Part shown: in pieces, positions 15,544 to 24,319 of the stretch
Numbering within the stretch: position 1 is the first letter of the stretch
How the letters are laid out: each line of letters begins with the position of its first letter
Assembly (NCBI RefSeq): GCF_014217625.1
Contig: NZ_CP043641.1
Span: forward strand, 2,728,001 to 2,792,000
Direction of reading: 5' to 3'
DNA: 64,000 nucleotides
DNA from: Leifsonia shinshuensis
GTDB lineage: Bacteria; Actinomycetota; Actinomycetes; Actinomycetales; Microbacteriaceae
The notes under the pieces: model-generated
The model's input: the letters and a program-made list of their open reading frames with translations, nothing else
The model's database searches: none
What the model was told of the DNA's origin: nothing
Position numbers and translations under genes: made by a program

Positions 15544-17492
15544 CGGAGGCGGGGCTCCTTCCTGGCCGCGTGAGCGGCCGGTCCGCGGTACAGGGCCGCG
15601 CGCGGGATGACGCTGAGCACGACCAGGTCGTAGATCACCCAGACCGTGTTGACCAGCGTGCCCAACCCGTCCGCGGTTCCGGCGGTGACACGCAGGACTC
15701 CGACGACGGCCGCGATCACGAGCACGGCCATCGCGGTGAGCTGCGGCCAGATCTGCCGCCACGGGATGGGCGCGCGGCCGCTGCGCTCCTTGGGCGTGAC
15801 GACGAAGCCGAGCTTGCGGCCGAACCACACGTTCGCGGCCGCCGTCCAGCACGCGCGGATCCATAGCGGGAACAGCGCGAGCGCGTACTGCTGGCCGCGC
15901 CAGGTCTTCAGCCCGCGGGCCGCGACGAGGAACATCAGCTGGCTCAGGATGAAGTACGGGAGGAATCGGGCGAAGAAGTCGACGCTCCACGCGGTCACCG
16001 GCATGATGCCCGTCAGCAGATAGATCACGGGCGCCGCCAGGTACACGACCGAGGCGAACCCGGACAGGTAGCTCCACATCGTCGCGAAGTACATCAGCCG
16101 CTGGCCGGCGGTGAGCCCGCGCTTGACGAGCGGGTTGTCCTTCAGCATCACCTGGAGGGTGCCCTGCGCCCAGCGCAGCCGCTGGCCGAGCATCGTCCCC
16201 AGGTCCTCCGGCGCCAGCCCCCAGGCGAGGATCTCGTGGTGGTAGACGCTGCGCCAGCCGCCGGCGTGCAGCTGCATCGCCGTCGCCATGTCCTCGGTGA
16301 CCGAGATGGTCGCCATCGGCATCACCGGCTGCGCCTGGCCCGGCCGGTCGACGGCGAGCGTGTCGGCGATGCGCTGAACGGAGTCGATCGCGCCGAGCGG
16401 CGACCAGTCCCGCTCGGCGAGCCGGTCGAGCGCGACCTCGTCGACGACGAACGCGCCGAGCTCGGAGTCGGCCTGCACCGGGAGGGCGGCGATCGCGCGG
16501 AGGTCCTCCTCCATGGCCGCGACGTCGCTGCGGACCGCCGAGCGCGAGACGTCGTCCACCTGCTTCTGCAGCCGGTAGGTCACCTCGCCGACGCTCTCCC
16601 CGGCGCGCAGACGGGCGTTCGCGTCCTCCACGTGGCCGCGGACCTCCGAAATGAGTCGCGCGGAGTCGGGGTCGGAGCGGGCGGAGCGCTGCGCCTTCGC
16701 GAGCATCCGGTCGGCCGAGCGCAGCGAGAGCCGCACGGTCTGCTCCACATCCCGCACGTAGCCGACGATGCCCAGCTCCATCAGCGCGTCGCGGCGCAGC
16801 ACCGCGTTCGAGCCGCAGAAGAAGGCCGCGTTCCAGCCGTCCTTGCCCTGCTGGATGGGGCCGTAGAACAGCGGAGCCTGGTTGCCGAGCGGATCGGCGT
16901 CGTCCACGTTCGTGAAGAACTGCGGCGTCTGCACGAGCGCGACCTTCGGGTCGGCGAAGTAGCCGAGGGTGCTGTCCAGGATCTGCGGCTCGGCGATCTG
17001 ATCGGCGTCAAGGATGAGCAGGAACTCGCCGTCGGTCTGGAACAGCGCGTTGTTGAGGTTGCCCGCCTTCGCGTGCCGCGGCTTGTCCACCCAGTCCTCG
17101 GACCGGGTGACGTAGCCGAGTCCCTCGCGGTCGGCCGCGGCGCGCATCTCCGCGCGATCGCCGTCATCGAGGATCCAGGTGCTGTGCGGGTAGCGGATGG
17201 CCTTGGCCGCGCGCGCGGTCGTCAGCACCAGGTCCACCGGTTCGTCGTAGGTGGTGATGAAGACATCGACCGTCCCCGCGGGCGGCGCGTCCGGGCCCGT
17301 CCGCACCTTGACGCGCCACATCGTGAGCGCGAAGAAGAACGTGTCGATCAGGCTGTAGGTCTCCGCGATCACGAGCGGCACCGCGATCCACCACGCCGAC
17401 CAGTTCACGGAGGCCAGCCACCGCCAGGCGACGTAGTCGAGGCCGGCGAGGACCGCGAGGACGCAGATGAGGCGGAGCAGCCCGCGGTTCAC
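15540..17492 (-). CDS. Cellulose-synthase-like family 2 glycosyltransferase with helical insert
   Basis: This is a 650-residue membrane enzyme. Two N-terminal helices (about 5-55) precede the GT-A domain. It contains ILDDGDRAEM (about 105), LDADQ (about 160, UDP/metal site), FFCGSNAVLRR (about 225), SVTEDMATAMQLH (about 395) and QRLRWAQGTLQVM (about 435). Those are the D, DxD, TED and QxxRW positions of processive beta-glycan synthases. At least four C-terminal helices follow (about 455-630). Between FCGSN and TED lies an extra 150 to 160 residues, mostly charged helix, absent from ordinary BcsA cores. The start GTG at 17492 overlaps the phosphatase stop as GTGA. The polymer is probably a beta-glucan-like exopolysaccharide (inference). 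There is no PilZ domain. Confidence 0.9.
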   Translation of the reverse strand: MNRGLLRLICVLAVLAGLDYVAWRWLASVNWSAWWIAVPLVIAETYSLIDTFFFALTMWRVKVRTGPDAPPAGTVDVFITTYDEPVDLVLTTARAAKAIRYPHSTWILDDGDRAEMRAAADREGLGYVTRSEDWVDKPRHAKAGNLNNALFQTDGEFLLILDADQIAEPQILDSTLGYFADPKVALVQTPQFFTNVDDADPLGNQAPLFYGPIQQGKDGWNAAFFCGSNAVLRRDALMELGIVGYVRDVEQTVRLSLRSADRMLAKAQRSARSDPDSARLISEVRGHVEDANARLRAGESVGEVTYRLQKQVDDVSRSAVRSDVAAMEEDLRAIAALPVQADSELGAFVVDEVALDRLAERDWSPLGAIDSVQRIADTLAVDRPGQAQPVMPMATISVTEDMATAMQLHAGGWRSVYHHEILAWGLAPEDLGTMLGQRLRWAQGTLQVMLKDNPLVKRGLTAGQRLMYFATMWSYLSGFASVVYLAAPVIYLLTGIMPVTAWSVDFFARFLPYFILSQLMFLVAARGLKTWRGQQYALALFPLWIRACWTAAANVWFGRKLGFVVTPKERSGRAPIPWRQIWPQLTAMAVLVIAAVVGVLRVTAGTADGLGTLVNTVWVIYDLVVLSVIPRAALYRGPAAHAARKEPRLR

Positions 17493-18664
17493 GAGGCGCT
17501 CCGGCGGACGATCACGGCGGTGACGTCGTCGATCGGCACACCGGCGCGTGCGGAGGTGAGGATGCGGGAGACCGCGCCCCCCGGTGTCGCGTTGCCGCGG
17601 ACGATGGCCTCCAGCAGCGGGAAGGCCCGGTCGCCGCCGAGCGCGTCCAGCACCCCGTCGCTCACGCAGACCAGGGCGTCGCCGGGGCCGAGCACGACCC
17701 GGGAGGGCGTGCGCGGCTCGGTCGCAGGCAGGCCCAGCGGGAGGGCGCTGCTCTGCAGCCGCTCCAGCGGACCGCGGTCGCGCACGATGAGGGCGAGGCC
17801 GTGGCCGGCGTCCACGTAGTCCACGGCGCCGTCGGTGTGCACCTTGGCATGGAAGAGGGTGACGAAGGTGGCGAGCTGGTCGAGGTCCTCCTCCACCAGC
17901 CGGGAGGCGGCGTCCACGGAGTCCTCCAGGTCGGCGAGCTCCATGGCGCTGCGCAACGCGGTGCGGACGGACGCGCCGACGATCGCGGCGGCCAGGCCCT
18001 TGCCCATGACGTCGCCCACCGTGACGCAGAAGTCGTCCCCGACGTCGTACCAGTCGTAGAAGTCGCCCGAGACGCCACGCGACGGCTCGCACGCCGCCGC
18101 GACCTCGAAACCGGGCGCGCGGGGCTTGCGGCGCGGCAGGAGGCCCTTCTGGGCGATCGCGGCGCGGTCGAGCTCGTCGTCGCGGTTGAGCTCGTCCTGC
18201 ACCCAGTCCGCGAGGTCGCGCAGCACGCGCTCCTGCTCGGGAGTGAGCGTGTGCGGTTCGGTGTCGAGCACGCAGAGGGTGCCGACGGCCTCCCCTCCCG
18301 GCGCGTGCAACGGTTCCCCCGCGTAGAACCGGAGGTGCGGGTCGCCGACCACGAACGGGTTGTCCGCGAAGCGCTCGTCGCCGGTCGCGTCGGAGACGAT
18401 GAGGCTGGAGTCCTGGCGGGCGGTGACGTCGCAGAACGCCTTCTCCCGCGGCGCCTCGGTGGTCAGCCCGATGTGCGACTTGCGCCATTGCCGGTCGCCG
18501 TCGAGCAGCGTGATACTCACCATCGGGACGGCGAAGAGCTGCTGCGCGAGCCGGGTGATCCGGTCGAACCTCGCCTCCGGCCCGGTGTCGACGACCCGGA
18601 GGCCGGCCAACGCGCGTTGCCGCGCGCTCTCTGTCTGCTGCACCGCCTGCGCGTCGACGACCAT
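17489..18664 (-). CDS. GAF-PP2C (SpoIIE-type) serine phosphatase, RsbU-like
   Basis: This is a 391-residue protein. A GAF sensor domain (about 25-155, MVSITLLDGDRQWRKSHIGL, EPLHAPGGEAVGTLCVLD) is joined by a short helix to a SpoIIE/PP2C domain (about 185-390). The PP2C metal residues are in GDFYDWY, VGDVMGKG, DAGHG and SDGVLDA. Enzymes of this kind dephosphorylate STAS antagonists in response to a signal bound by GAF. It is the first gene of the operon with the glycosyltransferase, STAS and RsbW-like genes. A TACAGT box lies 7 bases before the ATG, and GAGGT-GTCT-ACCTC is an inverted repeat just upstream. It probably senses a redox or small-molecule cue (inference). Confidence 0.92.
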   Translation of the reverse strand: MVVDAQAVQQTESARQRALAGLRVVDTGPEARFDRITRLAQQLFAVPMVSITLLDGDRQWRKSHIGLTTEAPREKAFCDVTARQDSSLIVSDATGDERFADNPFVVGDPHLRFYAGEPLHAPGGEAVGTLCVLDTEPHTLTPEQERVLRDLADWVQDELNRDDELDRAAIAQKGLLPRRKPRAPGFEVAAACEPSRGVSGDFYDWYDVGDDFCVTVGDVMGKGLAAAIVGASVRTALRSAMELADLEDSVDAASRLVEEDLDQLATFVTLFHAKVHTDGAVDYVDAGHGLALIVRDRGPLERLQSSALPLGLPATEPRTPSRVVLGPGDALVCVSDGVLDALGGDRAFPLLEAIVRGNATPGGAVSRILTSARAGVPIDDVTAVIVRRSAS

Positions 18665-18785
18665 GGTGACAACTGTACCGAGGTGTCTACCTCAGTCCAG
18701 GGTGATGCCCCTCCGTTGCGGACAGTAATATCGAAGTGAAATTCAGTCATCGCAGTGCTTACGTGATACATCCAGGATGGGCGGC

Positions 18786-18791
18786 TAGCCT
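18786..18791 (+). promoter_or_regulatory. Leaderless -10 box of LCP copy 2
   Basis: TAGCCT ends 6 bases before the ATG at 18798, and no ribosome-binding site is present. The same arrangement precedes several other genes in the window. Confidence 0.5.
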
Positions 18792-18797
18792 GATCCG

Positions 18798-20042
18798 ATG
18801 CAGTCCGACCCCACGCACGACACGCAGACCCGCGCGCAGGCCAGAGCCCGGGAGAAGTCGCTCGGCGGCCCCGTCGCCCGTCACGGTCGCCTGAAGCCCC
18901 GGACCGTGCTGTCCTCGCTCCGGTCGCTCGCGCTCCGCGGCGTCGCCGTCGTCGCGGTCAGCGCCGCCGCCCTCGTCGGCTTCGCCGCGCTCGACGTCTT
19001 CGCGACCGTGAGCGCGAAGGAGGGCGTCCAGCTCGTCGACGAGAACGGCAAGGCGCGCGCTCCCCGGGTCGGCGCGGTGGACGGTGCGTTCAACGTCCTC
19101 CTCGCGGGCAGCGACAGCGGGGGCGGGAACCCCGCCTACGACATCCGCGACGCGGCCCTCAACGATGTGACGATGCTGCTGCACGTGTCGGCGGATCACA
19201 AGAACGCCACCGTCGTCAGCCTGCCGAGGGACATGTACGTGCCGATCCCCTCCTGCCCGGACCCCGACGGGGGCGCCTTCAGCACGATGAGCCGCCAGAA
19301 ACTCAACACCACACTGAGCTACGGCGGCCTCGCCTGCTCGGTGCTGACGGTCCAGAAGCTGACCGGCCTCCAGATCGACTATGCGGGCGTGATCGAGTTC
19401 GACGGCGTGATCGAGATGTCCAACGCGGTCGGCGGCGTGCCGGTGTGCGTCGCCGGAGACATCTTCGACCCGTACAGCGGACTGGACGTGAAGGCCGGCG
19501 ACAACACGCTCCAGGGCACCCAGGCGCTCGCGTTCCTCCGGACGCGACACGGCGTGGGCGACGGATCGGACCTCGCCCGGATCAGCAACCAGCAGGTCTT
19601 CCTGTCCTCGCTCATCCGCACGATCAAGAGCGCGGACACCCTGGCCAACCCGGTCAAGGTCTACGCGTTGGCGAAGGCGGCGGCGGAGAACATCCAGCTC
19701 TCCGAGAGCCTCAAGAACGTGACCACGATCGCGTCGCTGGGCATGGCCCTGAAGGACGTCGACCCCGCCAAGCTGGTCTTCGTGCAGTACCCGAACCACC
19801 TGGAGGGCGACGGCGTCGCTCCGACCACCGACGAGGCGGACCTGCTGATGTCCGCCCTCCGCGAGGACCGCGCGGTCGCCCTGACCGGCGACACGGGACT
19901 GGGCTCGGAGGCGGCCGGAGACACCCCAGAGCCGGCGGAGGAAGCGGCCGACGGCGCGGACGCGGGCGACGTCGAGCTGCCGTCGAACGTGCACGGGCAG
20001 ACGGCGGCGCAGGTGACCTGCTCGAAGCCGTTCGAGGGCTAG
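18798..20042 (+). CDS. LytR-CpsA-Psr (LCP) family ligase, copy 2
   Basis: This 414-residue protein is organised like the LCP protein at 6752-8038: basic cytoplasmic N-terminus, one transmembrane helix (about 45-70) and an LCP domain (about 95-335). Motifs are FNVLLAGSDSG, SLPRDMYVPIP and FLRTRHGVGDGSDLARIS. Long stretches match copy 1 almost residue for residue. The same C-terminal tail follows (LPSNVHGQTAAQVTCSKPF) but with an acidic linker instead of the TQAPA repeat. It is divergent from the phosphatase operon across 133 bases. Its stop codon overlaps that of vanY tail to tail. It probably attaches a cell-wall glycopolymer. Whether it handles a product of the neighbouring glycosyltransferase is speculation. 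Confidence 0.92.
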   Translation: MQSDPTHDTQTRAQARAREKSLGGPVARHGRLKPRTVLSSLRSLALRGVAVVAVSAAALVGFAALDVFATVSAKEGVQLVDENGKARAPRVGAVDGAFNVLLAGSDSGGGNPAYDIRDAALNDVTMLLHVSADHKNATVVSLPRDMYVPIPSCPDPDGGAFSTMSRQKLNTTLSYGGLACSVLTVQKLTGLQIDYAGVIEFDGVIEMSNAVGGVPVCVAGDIFDPYSGLDVKAGDNTLQGTQALAFLRTRHGVGDGSDLARISNQQVFLSSLIRTIKSADTLANPVKVYALAKAAAENIQLSESLKNVTTIASLGMALKDVDPAKLVFVQYPNHLEGDGVAPTTDEADLLMSALREDRAVALTGDTGLGSEAAGDTPEPAEEAADGADAGDVELPSNVHGQTAAQVTCSKPFEG

Positions 20043-20827
20043 TGGTACTCCGTCCCGCCCGGAACCCCGAAGAACTCCTCGAGGGTGGTGGTGCCGGTGG
20101 CCTTCAGCTGAGTGGCCAAGGGGACGCCGATGTAGCGGAAGTGCCATGGCTCGAAGGCGAAGCCGGTGACCGAGACCTTGTCCGCGGGGTAGCGCAGCAG
20201 GAAGCCGAAGCGCCAGGCGTTGGCCGCCAGCCACTCCCCCTGCGGCGTGTGCGCGAAGCAGGCGTCGAGTGAGCACTTGGCCGGGACGGCGCTGATGTCG
20301 ACGGCGAGCCCGGTCTGGTGCTCGCTGTGGCCGGGCCGCGCGGTGTCGGTGTCGGCGTACGCCGCTCCGTTGCGCGCGGCGTCGTCGTTGTAGACGTTGA
20401 CCTGCGACTCGAAGGACCGGTAGGCGCTCTGCACCGAGAAGTCGAGGCCGGCCTCCGTCTTGCCCGCGTGGAACATCGCGACCAGCGCCTCGCCCACCTC
20501 CGGCCGCATCGGCTGGTGGTTGACGTAGGTGACCTCCGGGTAGACCAGGGAGGCCGGCGTGAAGGTGACCGGGTTCAGCGGGCGCGGCTTGTTCACGACC
20601 ACCCACGTGCTCGCCGGGTCGTCGATCGACTGGGCGTGCTTGTCGAAGCCGGCGACGGTCGCGGTCGGCGTCGCCGTCGGGACCGGCCTCGACGCGTGCG
20701 ATGCGACGGGTTTGGAGGGGTTCGGCTTGCGGTGCGGCTGGTCGGCGGCGGAGCACGCCGCGAGGGCGAGGAGCACGACGACCGCGGCCGCCACGACCGC
20801 GACGCGGCGGGGTCCGGTCGGATTCAC
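20039..20827 (-). CDS. VanY-type D-alanyl-D-alanine carboxypeptidase lipoprotein
   Basis: This is a 262-residue protein of peptidase family M15B. An N-terminal signal with a lipobox (LAAC, about residue 25) and a Pro/Thr linker precede the catalytic domain. The domain shows SAYRSFESQ, the zinc motif HSEHQTGLAVD (His-x6-Asp) and EPWHFRYIG with catalytic Glu and zinc His. It trims the terminal D-Ala from peptidoglycan stems outside the membrane. The start GTG at 20827 gives the signal peptide its normal position. Its last bases overlap the stop of the LCP gene (CTAG shared by both strands). Confidence 0.93.
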   Translation of the reverse strand: MNPTGPRRVAVVAAAVVVLLALAACSAADQPHRKPNPSKPVASHASRPVPTATPTATVAGFDKHAQSIDDPASTWVVVNKPRPLNPVTFTPASLVYPEVTYVNHQPMRPEVGEALVAMFHAGKTEAGLDFSVQSAYRSFESQVNVYNDDAARNGAAYADTDTARPGHSEHQTGLAVDISAVPAKCSLDACFAHTPQGEWLAANAWRFGFLLRYPADKVSVTGFAFEPWHFRYIGVPLATQLKATGTTTLEEFFGVPGGTEYH

Positions 20828-20898
20828 GCCATGAGCATAAGCGCCAGACGACCTCGCACCTGTCAGCGCACTCCCGGCCTGACCCGAACGGGGGCCTC

Positions 20899-21795
20899 CT
20901 ACTTTGAGAGACTCCAGAAGTGGCCGGTCGCACCGGGGTGCTCGACCGTGATCGTGTGGTCGAGGTCGCGGTAGTCGGTGTCGGTGTTGTGGCCCGCCAT
21001 CTCGATGGTGATCTTGCCGTTCACGTTGTTCACGGCCGAGACGATCTGCACGTGGTCGAGCGAGTTGTTGTTGTTCCAGTCGAACATCACGATGTCGCCG
21101 ACCTTGATCTTGTCGCGCTGGTCGAACGAGTACTCGGTGAGCCCGAGCTGCGCCGCGTTCTCGCGGAAGTAGTCGTCCATCGCCGGCACGTAGCCCCACG
21201 CCGGGCTCCAGTCCGCGGCCGCGTCGTGGTTGTACCAGTCGGAGTTCATCTGCCAGCCGCGTGCGATCAGGGTCTGGCTGACGAAGTTGGCGCAGTCGCC
21301 GCCGACCGGGTTGAGGTCGCCGTACTGGGCGGTGTTGTAGTTGTTCCAGTGCGCCAGCGCGTACGAGAGCTGCTGGTCCACCGGGGTCTGCGCCTGGTAG
21401 GTGTACGTCTTTCCGTCCGTGGGGACGACTTTGCCGTCGGCGGCGGTGACGACGATCGGCACGGCGGCTGCGGCCCAGTTCGCCGCCTGCGGGACGGTGA
21501 CGACGATCTTGTCCTTGCCCGGCTGGGCGACCGGAGCCGCCTGGCCGCCGATCTGCACAGAGGCGACCTTGTCGAGGTTCGTGCCGGTGATGGTCGTCGT
21601 CCCGCCCGAGAGGCTTCCGGACGCCGGCTGGATGTCGGAGACGGTCGCGTTCTTCGCCTGCGCGACCGGCGCCGCCTTCGCGATCGCCTTCGTCACGGGT
21701 GACGGCTCGCCCGCGCACCCCGTGAAGAGGAGGGCGGCGGCGGCCGCCGTGGCGGCGACGGCGAGCAAACGGCGGGAACGACTGAGAGAACTCAT
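20899..21795 (-). CDS. Secreted amidase-domain lipoprotein with IPT/TIG domain
   Basis: This is a 298-residue protein. A signal peptide with lipobox FTGC (about residue 27) is followed by an IPT/TIG-like immunoglobulin fold (about 52-130, VSDIQPASGSLSGGTTTITG). A C-terminal putative amidase domain (about 140-298) has GGDCANFVSQTLIARGW and a later DHVQIVSAV with the His. The Cys and His suggest an NlpC/CHAP-like cysteine hydrolase acting on peptidoglycan (family Amidase_6). The ATG at 21795 has GAAGGTCGT upstream; an earlier in-frame ATG has no such site. It is divergent from the MFS pump across a 316-base region. Confidence 0.88.
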   Translation of the reverse strand: MSSLSRSRRLLAVAATAAAAALLFTGCAGEPSPVTKAIAKAAPVAQAKNATVSDIQPASGSLSGGTTTITGTNLDKVASVQIGGQAAPVAQPGKDKIVVTVPQAANWAAAAVPIVVTAADGKVVPTDGKTYTYQAQTPVDQQLSYALAHWNNYNTAQYGDLNPVGGDCANFVSQTLIARGWQMNSDWYNHDAAADWSPAWGYVPAMDDYFRENAAQLGLTEYSFDQRDKIKVGDIVMFDWNNNNSLDHVQIVSAVNNVNGKITIEMAGHNTDTDYRDLDHTITVEHPGATGHFWSLSK

Positions 21796-22111
21796 ACGAC
21801 CTTCGGGGATGATTCGGAGGGTGACGGGAATCACCTCCTCCACGGTACGCCCGCCACCTATGTGGCACCTGGATGGGGTACACAACGCGGCTGTGAAAGC
21901 TGCGCGAACCCGCAGGCGACCGCGTCACGATGCGGAATTCGCCCAGTAGTTCGCCCATGGCGAACGAGCACACCGGAGGCGTAGTCTCGCGTTGCCGAAA
22001 GACTCGCACTGGGTGTAACTTTGCACTCTCCGCAAAATTCTTTGCCCCACACCGGTGTGACGCTCCTCCAGTGACGGGCGTCCCCTCACACGACTCTCGA
22101 CACGGAGACAG
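21796..22111. promoter_or_regulatory. Divergent intergenic region with two palindromes
   Basis: No gene is seen in these 316 bases. GTTCGCC-CAT-GGCGAAC (21949-21965) is a 7-bp inverted repeat. CACACCGGTGTG (22048-22059) is a perfect 12-bp palindrome close to the MFS start. Either could be an operator for the pump or the amidase. The stretch around 22010-22045 is AT-rich, as expected of a promoter. Confidence 0.5.
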
Positions 22112-24313
22112 ATGTCCAGTCAGACCAGCGCGGCAGTGTCCGCACCCAAACCGATCATGTCGCATCGCCAGATCCTTTTCGTGATCTTCGGCCTGATGGC
22201 CGGCATGTTCCTGTCGGCCCTCGACCAGACGGTCGTCGGAACCGCGATCCGCACGATCGGCGACGACCTGCACGGCCTCAGCCAGCAGGCGTGGGTCACC
22301 ACGGGATACCTCATCCTCTCGACCATCTCGACGCCGATCTACGGCAAGCTCTCCGACATCTTCGGACGCCGGCCGCTGTTCATCATCGCCATCGGCATCT
22401 TCATCGTGGGCTCGATCCTGGCCTCGTTCTCGACCTCCATGCTCGAGCTGGCGGCGTTCCGCGCCGTCCAGGGCCTCGGCGCCGGCGGTTTGATGTCGAT
22501 GCCGCTCGCGATCATGGGCGACATGCTCGCCCCGCGCGAGCGCGCCAAATACCAGGGCTACTTCCTCGCCGTCTTCGGCATCTCCAGCCTCATCGGCCCG
22601 CTGATCGGCGGCCTGTTCGCCGGCGCGAACGAGATCCTCTGGATCGCCGGATGGCGCTGGGTGTTCCTGATCAACGTGCCGATCGGCATCGCCGCGCTGT
22701 TCATGGTCATGCGCTTCCTGCACCTCCCCAAGCACGACCGCGGCGCCGCCCGCATCGACTGGTGGGGCGCGGCCGGCGTCATCGTGGCCCTCGTCCCGCT
22801 GCTGCTCGTGGCCGAGCAGGGCCGCGACTGGGGCTGGGGCAGCGCCGCGTCGATCTCCTGCTACGTGATCGGCGCCGTCGGCATCATCGCCTTCATCCTC
22901 ATCGAGATGGCGATGAAGGACGACGCGCTCATTCCGCTCAAGCTGTTCCGCTCGAGCACCTTCTCGATGGCGACCGTCATCGGCGTGCTCGTCGGCTTCG
23001 GCATGTTCGGCGCGATGCTGACCCTCCCGCTCTACCTGCAGATCGTGCTCGGCGCGACCCCGACCGAGTCGGGTCTGCAGCTGCTGCCGATGATCCTCGG
23101 TCTGATGGTCTCCTCCATCGCCTCCGGCCAGATCATCGCGCGCACCGGCCACTATCGCCAGTTCCCGATCATCGGAACCGCGATGCTCGCTGGCGGGTTC
23201 TTCTACCTGACGTTCCTCAAGTTCGGCGACTCGTACTGGTTCATCGCCGGCGCGATGCTGCTGATCGGCCTCGGCCTCGGCCAGCTCATGCAGACGCTGA
23301 CCATCGCCAGCCAGAACTCGGTCGGCCTCCGCGACATGGGCGTGGCGACCAGCGCCTCCACGTTCTTCCGCCAGATCGGTGGAACGCTCGGCACCGCCGT
23401 GCTCCTGTCGCTGCTGTTCACGGTCTTCCCGACCAACATCCAGACTGCGCTCACCGACAAGCCGACCCTGACGAGCGCTCTCGACGCCGCGCTGACCCCC
23501 TCGGTCGCCTCGGCCTCCGAGAACAAGCAGATCATGGAGAAGATCTACACGCCGATCACGAGCAAGGCGACCGCGGCCACGCAGCAGGCGCTGCAGAAGG
23601 CCGTCGATGGCGCCAAGTCCGCCGCCACCCAGGCCGTGGACGCCCAGGTCGCCGCCGGCCACATCCCCGCCCAGGCTCAGGCCCAGGCGGAGGCGGCCGC
23701 GCAGCAGCAGGCCATCCAGGCCGCCGCGACGAAGATCGAAGCGCAGGCGCCCTACGCGAAGGTGGCGAGCGACGGCACGGTGACGCTGGACTTCTCCGAC
23801 GCCTCGGCCCGCTCCGCCTACGTGGACACCCTGGTGCCCGTCATGCAGACGCAGCTCAAGAAGGGCAACGGCGCGAACAGCAGCTCGGACATCAACGACA
23901 CGTCGTTCCTGAACACGGCCGACCCGCGGCTGTCGAAGCCGTTCCTGGTCGCGTTCAACGACTCGGCCGTCCAGGTCTACTGGGTCGCCATGTTCGTGGT
24001 CCTGATCGCGTTCGTCCTGTCGCTGTTCTTCAAGACCCCGCCGCTGCGGGCGAAGTCGGCGCTGCAGGAGGCCGCGGACGCCAGCGCGGAGGCCACGGCC
24101 GCCCGCGAGGGCGCAGAGGCCGGCGAGCGTCAGCCCGTGCCGGTCGGAGCGATGGTCTCCGCCGAGTCGGACGCCGCGGCCCGCGAGGAGCTCGAGGAGA
24201 CCGACCTCGGCCTGATCGCCAGCCGCGTGGCCGGCGAGACCGGCGCGCTCATCGAGCCGGTGATCGACACCGCCTCCGTCGCCGCCCAGCGGCCGCGGAC
24301 CGCGACCGACTGA
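22112..24313 (+). CDS. DHA2-family MFS drug exporter (14 TM)
   Basis: This is a 733-residue EmrB/QacA-type pump. The N-terminus shows [17 protein letters not shown] (TM1), [12 protein letters not shown] (motif A) and [14 protein letters not shown]. About 14 hydrophobic segments are present. Between the last two is an extracytoplasmic insert of roughly 180 residues (about 440-620) rich in Ala and Gln and likely helical. An acidic cytoplasmic tail of about 80 residues ends the protein. The ATG at 22112 has GGAGACAG. The substrate is unknown. The 3' end lies 6 bases from the convergent antiporter gene. A mycobacterial-type lipid exporter role cannot be excluded, but DHA2 membership is clear. Confidence 0.9.
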   Translation: MSSQTSAAVSAPKPIMSHRQILFVIFGLMAGMFLSALDQTVVGTAIRTIGDDLHGLSQQAWVTTGYLILSTISTPIYGKLSDIFGRRPLFIIAIGIFIVGSILASFSTSMLELAAFRAVQGLGAGGLMSMPLAIMGDMLAPRERAKYQGYFLAVFGISSLIGPLIGGLFAGANEILWIAGWRWVFLINVPIGIAALFMVMRFLHLPKHDRGAARIDWWGAAGVIVALVPLLLVAEQGRDWGWGSAASISCYVIGAVGIIAFILIEMAMKDDALIPLKLFRSSTFSMATVIGVLVGFGMFGAMLTLPLYLQIVLGATPTESGLQLLPMILGLMVSSIASGQIIARTGHYRQFPIIGTAMLAGGFFYLTFLKFGDSYWFIAGAMLLIGLGLGQLMQTLTIASQNSVGLRDMGVATSASTFFRQIGGTLGTAVLLSLLFTVFPTNIQTALTDKPTLTSALDAALTPSVASASENKQIMEKIYTPITSKATAATQQALQKAVDGAKSAATQAVDAQVAAGHIPAQAQAQAEAAAQQQAIQAAATKIEAQAPYAKVASDGTVTLDFSDASARSAYVDTLVPVMQTQLKKGNGANSSSDINDTSFLNTADPRLSKPFLVAFNDSAVQVYWVAMFVVLIAFVLSLFFKTPPLRAKSALQEAADASAEATAAREGAEAGERQPVPVGAMVSAESDAAAREELEETDLGLIASRVAGETGALIEPVIDTASVAAQRPRTATD

Positions 24314-24319
24314 CGCCGC

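Noticed and set aside
18189..18488. Extending the glycosyltransferase upstream into the phosphatase gene
   Set aside because: The extension is out of frame with clear GAF/PP2C coding. GTG 17492 with the GTGA overlap is the better start.
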